Assembly: GCA_015183035.1 (NCBI GenBank)
Contig: JACZZP010000019.1
Coordinates: 186,001-250,000, forward strand
Length of the DNA: 64,000 bases
Source: Meloidogyne chitwoodi
Lineage: Eukaryota; Nematoda; Chromadorea; Rhabditida; Meloidogynidae
Reading direction: 5' to 3'
Shown here: in pieces, positions 58,372-64,000 of the stretch
How positions within the stretch are numbered: position 1 is the stretch's first letter
Layout of the letters: each line of letters begins with the position of its first letter
Program-made: the position numbers and the translations under genes
Notes under the pieces: model-generated
The model's input: the letters and a program-made list of their open reading frames with translations, nothing else
Databases searched by the model: none
Told to the model about the DNA's origin: nothing

Positions 58372-59386
58372 AACATTTGTTGTGTTTTTCAAACTTTTCC
58401 GGAACTAAAAATACATTTTGTTTTTTCCTTTTTGTTCGGTGAATATCCGTAAAATGCACCAATTGTCCTTTAAAAATATTTAATTATCACATTTTATTTT
58501 CATTAAATTTTTGAGTTAATTTAATGGGCATTCTTCATTTATTATTCTTAACTTGCCAATAAGGTGACCCCTCACAATCTTGGCCAACAATTTTATTTTT
58601 CAAAAACCTCTAATGCTTTTTACACTCCTCATTTATTTTGTATTTTCTTTAATTTGTTTGTTGCATGTTTTCCGGAATGTTATTTTAACTTTAAAATTTT
58701 GTTTATATTGTTTTCCAAAAAGTTTATTATTTTCTGGAAAGTTGTTTGTTTTCCGGAAAGTTTATTATTATATTCTCACACACGCTTGTATCTTCAAGTT
58801 TTATAATGTTTTCACCTATCAGCGTTAAATTATTTGTATTTTCAACAAAATTCTTCTACTTAAATTTTTTAACATATTCACATCTTTTTATTTGATATTT
58901 TTAATTAAATTTTATTGTTTATCATTGATCCTCGTTAATTTCATCTTTTTTGCTAAAAAAAATTTTGTCAGAAAAAAAAAATAAATTATTTTTTGTTAGG
59001 TGTATATTTAAATATTTATTTAAGGAGTGTAAATTAATAAAAAAATTTATCTTCAATAAAACTATAAATTTATAACTTATTCAGCCGAATTCAACAGCAA
59101 TTTTAAACAGAAATATCAAAATTTTAAAAAATTGAAAAAATTATTTTATCGCGTTGAAATGTCTTTGACTAAAATAGCCTTTTATTTTCTCTTTATCTCT
59201 AATTTGTTTATTTAATATTATTTCGTTAAAGTTTATCGCGACGCCTGCGACTACTTGGGTTATACACAACTAAAATTTTTCTTAAATATTTTTTTCATTT
59301 TTTTAATTTATATATTTTTTTTTTAATTTTATACTTTTTTTTTTAAATTTTCACACTTTTTGATTTTAAATAGCATTAAAAGCAAC
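58372..59386. other. Intergenic region between the SOX and COX18 genes
   Basis: About 1 kb with no supported gene. The first half contains TTTTCCGGAAAG words, the second is A/T runs. AAATAG at 59369-59374, 12 bp before the COX18 ATG, could be a splice acceptor. Confidence 0.5.
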
Positions 59387-61385
59387 ATGTTATTATTATT
59401 TTTGCGTCATTCTACCTTGAACTCTCTACAAATGGCAAAAAAGCCTTCTAGTTTGATTCAACACCCCTTTATTATGCAAAATCGACATTTAAGCATTTCT
59501 TATGCTCAATTAGTAATGCAATATACAATGGCTTATGCTGAAAATAGCCTTATTTCAAAAGCTTTTGTGTATACTTATCAAGGTTTTTTATTATTTTTGG
59601 GAAATTTGGTTGTAGGATAGGTTAAGTATTGAGTTTTTTTTAATATTTTATTTTTATATTTAAGAATAGCTTCCTATTTATGTTCTGGGATGCTTAAATT
59701 AAATTTAAACCCTCGTTTTGTTTTAGTATACCTTTCAAGTATTGAAGAGTTTAAGAGCCAATATTTAATAAAAGAAAGTCTTGAATAATCTGTCCACGAA
59801 TTTCCTACTTATTAAAAGTTAATTTTCAATTAATATTTTTTAATTTTGTAGCCATCGGATCTGTAAGTTGTTTTGATTGTACAGGTGGTGTTATTGGTGC
59901 AGCTCTCGCCTGTCGTGTTCTTACTTTTCCACTTTTTGCGCTTTCTGAAAAATTGGTGTCAAGGCGAATGATTGCTAATCAGCTTATTAAAAAACAAGTT
60001 TATGAGGTTTACTTTTTTAAACATTTTTTTCTATTTTTTTGGAAATTAAGGAATTTTTGAGTTTTTGACAATTTTTGTTTTTATTTTTTGTTAAATTTAA
60101 AGGTGAATTTTCTTGAGTATTTTTAGTCATTGATTACGCATTTGTTAGATTTCAAAATATTATTTTTTTGTATAAATATCCCATCTTTTTTAGGAAGCCG
60201 CTGCTCATTTCGGCGAAAAAGCTATTAGCGATGAAAACACAGGTCGAATGACTTTCGCCCAGCCAACAAGAATTCTAACAAATTCTGAAAATCGAAAACG
60301 GAATTTAATGTTGGAGAAAGTTGAACAATTGGTTTGATTTATTAATTCTTCCTTTAATTTTTTTATAAATTTTAAAGTGTTACAAAACTCAATATGAATA
60401 TTCTGTTGAAAACAAATTACAACTTAATAGAATTTTGTGTCTAAAAATTTGCACACTTCCTCTGTGGATGCATACTGCTATAGCTTTGAGAACTAGCATT
60501 GATTGTTTGTTTTTTTATTTTTAAAATAAATACTTTTTTTTTTTTCATCTAGACAACAATTCTGGACTATTCACTGGCTTCTTGTGGATCCCTTCTTTTG
60601 CTCAACCCGATCCTTACATGCTGCTTCCCTTAACATTTTGCACACTTTCATTTATTAATTTTTATGTTTGTTTTTTTAATTTTTACTTATTTTTTTAAAT
60701 TTTAAAGGCTAGTAGATTGATGCATATATTGCCCTTACAAACTACAGGTCAACGGGCGTCGTTCTATTGTGTAAATGGAATTATGTGTGCTGCTTCTATT
60801 GGTATTACTTATGTACTGGTACAAATGCCTGCAGTAAGTTGTTTTTATAAATGTTTTTCCGGAAAGTTTATAAATTGTTTTTACGGAAAAATTATTTTTT
60901 ATAAATTGTTTTTCCGGAAAGTTTATAAATTGTTTTTCCATAAAGTTTATAAATTATTTTTTATAAATTGTTTTTCCATAAAGTTTATAAATTATTTTTT
61001 ATAAATTGTTTTTCCGGAAAAGTTTATAAATTGTTTTTTCCTGAAAGTTTATGTTTTTAACTATTTTTAAAAAATGGTTTTATGTTGTGGATGTTTTAAT
61101 TATTTACATGAAATAGTTTTTTATAAAAAAATGTTGTCGAACATTTTTCGTACAATATTTAAAATAAAAATTTTAAATATTTACGATAAATGTTTTTTTT
61201 TAATTTAGATTCAATCCCTTTATATGAGTACAATATTGTTGACAGCATTTATCCAAACTTTGGCTCTCAGGCATCCTCGTGTTAAAAATTTTCTTGGTAT
61301 TAGTAGACTCCCTACAGATTCCAAAACACCATTCCGTGATTTATTTAGAAGAAGACGAAGAATTATGCCTACAACGTTGATCTAA
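59387..61385 (+). CDS. cox18: COX18/OXA1-family mitochondrial inner membrane insertase, 7 exons
   Basis: Exons are 59387-59582, 59852-60006, 60194-60331, 60378-60504, 60553-60665, 60708-60833 and 61209-61385, giving 343 residues, close to the usual length of animal COX18 (about 330). The start (MLLLFLRHSTLNSLQMAKKP) is Arg/Lys- and Ser-rich without acids, like a mitochondrial presequence. Five hydrophobic segments follow the YidC/Oxa1/Cox18 pattern: GGVIGAALACRVLTFPLFAL, LKICTLPLWMHTAIALRT, PYMLLPLTFCTLSFINFY, CVNGIMCAASIGITYVLVQM and STILLTAFIQTLAL. Cox18 inserts the C-terminal tail of COX2 across the inner membrane during cytochrome oxidase assembly. COX18 rather than OXA1 is inferred from length and a short tail. 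It is followed after 342 bp by MIPEP. Confidence 0.82.
60835..61060 (+). repeat. TTTTTCCGGAAAGTTTATAAATTG repeat in COX18 intron 6
   Basis: About seven copies of a short unit, TTTTTCCGGAAAGTTTATAA or a TTTTTCCATAAAG variant, lie head to tail. TTTTCCGGAAAA is a palindrome. The same word is scattered in the SOX-COX18 spacer and in MIPEP intron 7 (63090-63360). Confidence 0.85.
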
Positions 61386-61727
61386 TTTGTTTTTTGTTTG
61401 TTTGTTTCTTTTAAACATTTTTCGAGTTGAACATTTTAAAAAATTTTTGGATAACTTCTTCCGGAAGGTTTATTTTAATATTATTTTTCCGGAAAAAAAT
61501 TGTTTATATTTAAAAAATGTTTTCCTGAATTTAAAGTTTTAATTAAAATGTTTGAACAATGTTTTTCAGTAATATTTATAAATTGTTTTTAAGCAATGTT
61601 TTTATTTAGGAAATGTTTTATTACTTGAGTATTGTTTTTTTAATGAAAGTTTTTGTTGAATATTTTTTTAATGTTTATTGTTTTTTGAATTTAATTAATA
61701 TTTAATATTTTTTAGAAATTAAAAAAA
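61386..61727 (+). promoter_or_regulatory. Short spacer with possible trans-splice acceptor before MIPEP
   Basis: The 342-bp gap between the COX18 stop and the MIPEP ATG contains CCGGAA words and ends ATATTTTTTAGAAATTAAAAAAAATG. The TTTTTTAG lies 12-14 bp before the ATG with no in-frame exon upstream. In nematodes this is typical of spliced-leader addition, so the two genes might form an operon. Confidence 0.4.
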
Positions 61728-64000
61728 ATGCATTCAACTACACTATTGCGTTATATGAGATTCTTTAGGCGAACAATTTCAATGGATATCAACAATACTG
61801 AGTGGAAAATGATGAAAGATTCAGGCAAAGGAGTATTATGTTTTCTTGGATCATCTATACCTGCAAAGTTTGTTTTATTAAATTAGGTTGTTAACTCAAT
61901 TTTATTAAAAAATTAACCTTATTTTTCATGTATTTAATTTCTTTTTAGGCAATTTAAAAATACGAATGTCTTTAAACAACTATTCCAAGATGTTCATGAA
62001 CAAACAAATTATTTAGTTGATGAGATTTTAAGCCATTCTGAATCGAAGGCTCCAGAGGTTTTTTGCTTTAATTAGATTTACAATTTTTTAAATTTAAAAA
62101 ATATTTTCTTTTTCTAGCAGTGTTCAACATTAGAATTATTAGATAATTTATCAAATCTCATTTGTTGTGCAGCCGACTTGGTTTTCTTTAAATTAATTTT
62201 TATGTTTTAAATATTAGACTGATTGTGTACGTTGTATGCATCCAAATTCCAAATATAAAGATGCTGCGGCCGAATGTATGCGAAGTTTTACTGCTCTCGT
62301 TGAAACTTTGAATACCACACCTGTATTTAAATTTATTAAGCCTTAAAATAAAAAAATAATTTTTAGGAGTTATATTTTGCATTGAAGCGATCTCTTGTCA
62401 CTGAAGCATTCCTTTTGAATCCTATTGCGGTTAGGACTGCAAACTTGTTATTACAGGATTTTGAACTTTCTGGAGTGCTTTTAGCCGATTCTGAAGTTTG
62501 AATTTAATTTTTAAAAATTTAATATTTGTTAATTTTTTGTTTTAAACTTTTGTATTTTTAATTTCGGCATTTCCGACTTTTTTAAGTTAGAATTTTTAAA
62601 CATTATAAAATAATTTCAGCGTCAACGCTTTGTCCAACTCTCTGATGAAATTTTTGATGCAGGCACCCGTTTTGTAGCTGGGAGTGATAGACCCACTAAA
62701 ATCAATGATGAAAGGAAAATTCTTTCCCCAGTTATTGGAGATACTGAATTATTATTTGCACCATTATGTCAGCACAAAAATGGAAAAATTAGGCAATTTA
62801 CTTATGAAAAATTTTATCAACATGATGAACAACAAGTATAATTTTTTTATTTGGTAAAAAAATTAATTTTTTATTATTTTTAAAAATTTCAGGAATTATT
62901 ATTAAAACGTCTCATTTCTGCCCGACATCAAATCGCTCAATTAACAAACTTTCCCACATTTGCTCATCGTGCGCAAATTAATTCAATACTTTGTACTTAT
63001 GAAAATGTTCATAAATTTCTCGAAAATATAATTGAGGTTTTTATTTTATTATTTAAAAAGGATTTTTCTGAAATTATAGTTTTAAGTGTTTTCCGGAATG
63101 TTTTTGTTAAATAAAAGTTTTAAGGGAAAATATTAATTAAATTTTTTGTTATGTTTAAAAGATGTAAATGTTTTTCCGGAAAAAACAATGTTTGTTTATT
63201 AACAAATAAAATGTTTTTCTTTTTCAATGTTTTTCCGGAAAATGTTTCTCTTGTTTTCTTAAAATGTTTATCTGAACATAATCTGAAATCTTTTCCGGAA
63301 AAACAATGTTTTTAGAAATATTTTATGCATGTTTATTTGAATATCTTTTCCGGAAAACTTCAATGTTTTTCTAATTTTACTTAATATATATTTAAACATT
63401 TCTTTTTAATATTAAGGGTTTTTCTAGTCAAATCGACTCAGAATTGGAACAAATTCTCCAGATTACTACTGATTATTCTTCTCACGATTCGTTCGATATT
63501 GAAGGACAAGTAGGATATGCTGACGTGGAATTCGCTACTTCTGTAAGACTAGCCTAATTTAATTTTTTATTTTTAATTTAGATTCGTCGTCGTCAACTTA
63601 TTGAAAAAATGGATGGAAGTGAATCCCTTTCCAAATTTTTTCATTTTGGCACAATGCTGGACGGTTTTGAATTAATTGTTCAAAAGCTTTATGGCATTAG
63701 TTTTAAACGATCATTACCCAACGAAGGTGAATGTTGGGAAGGAAACGTACTAAAATTGGTTTTTTTAATTTTAATTAATTTAAATTATTTTTTTTAAATT
63801 TAGCAAGTTTATCGTGAAGACGAACACAATTCCAATAGTCAAATATTTCTTGGAGATATTTTTATTGATGTAGACGCACGTCCCAGCAAACTTCAGGGTG
63901 ATTGTCATTTTACTGTTCGTTGTTCAAAATTGGTAAATTTTTATTTTTTTATTATTTTTTAAATTTTTTAAGCTCGAAAATGGCGAATTTCAAACACCAA
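61728..64000 (+). CDS. mipep: Mitochondrial intermediate peptidase (M3 family), 5' part
   Basis: Exons are 61728-61867, 61949-62057, 62118-62180, 62218-62322, 62367-62495, 62620-62835, 62893-63036, 63417-63542, 63582-63758, 63804-63932 and 63973 to the window end: 455 residues so far. The N-terminus (MHSTTLLRYMRFFRRTIS) is a basic presequence. LNTTPELYFALKRSL, LLLQDFELSGVLLADSE, RQRFVQLSDEIFDAGTRFVAG, FHFGTMLDGFELIVQKLYGI and LQGDCHFTVRCSKL match MIPEP/Oct1. MIP removes an octapeptide from imported precursors in the matrix. The zinc-binding HExxH site lies beyond the window, so activity cannot be judged. Exon 3 has a tandem acceptor (TAGCAG, 62117 or 62120). Confidence 0.88.
63060..63370 (+). 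repeat. TTTTCCGGAAAA-rich intron 7 of MIPEP
   Basis: At least six occurrences of AATGTTTTTCCGGAAAA or close forms in 300 bp, the longest intron of this gene in the window. Not tandem in a fixed period. Confidence 0.7.

Noticed and set aside
59360..59386. Upstream extension of the COX18 first exon
   Set aside because: The frame is open, but there is no ATG before 59387. The segment also holds an acceptor-like AAATAG.

Overview
The window looks like the nuclear genome of a nematode, most likely a root-knot nematode (Meloidogyne) or a close tylenchid. This is inferred from the very AT-rich sequence, the many short GT-AG introns with T-rich ends before AG, dense small foldback elements and minisatellites, and divergent copies of metazoan SOX, COX18 and MIPEP genes. 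No database search was possible, so the genus is only an inference. No rRNA gene, intact tRNA gene or CRISPR array was seen.

1-38.4 kb: three paralogous 12-13 exon genes lie head to tail on the + strand. They are called paralog A (1027-21117), B (22533-27718) and C (29124-38359) here. I reconstructed them by aligning exons and splice phases between the copies. Each encodes about 840-880 residues with an N-terminal signal sequence, conserved cysteines, a variable Ser/Thr/Pro-rich stretch, two conserved furin-type R-x-K-R sites and a hydrophobic C-terminus. I do not recognise the family. Paralog A is split by a 12.9-kb intron holding a Helitron with an intact 1,882-residue Rep/helicase ORF that also carries a Ulp1-type protease, plus satellites, a 680-nt pure purine tract and dispersed repeats. 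The other introns are crowded with foldback elements, several with visible 8-bp target-site duplications, and with tRNA-like sequences.

38.4-55.9 kb: a gene-poor, extremely AT-rich 17.5-kb stretch dominated by a dispersed AAATAAACTTG/CAAGTTTATTT motif, T-rich low complexity, a 57-bp tandem repeat and a 15-bp minisatellite of about 75 copies.

55.9-64 kb: three conserved genes on the + strand. A seven-exon SOX HMG-box transcription factor (55933-58371) is followed by a COX18/OXA1-type mitochondrial insertase (59387-61385) and, 342 bp further on, by mitochondrial intermediate peptidase (61728 to beyond the window end). The last two are functionally related and could share a transcript. Introns here carry a short TTTTCCGGAAA palindrome instead of the motif seen upstream.
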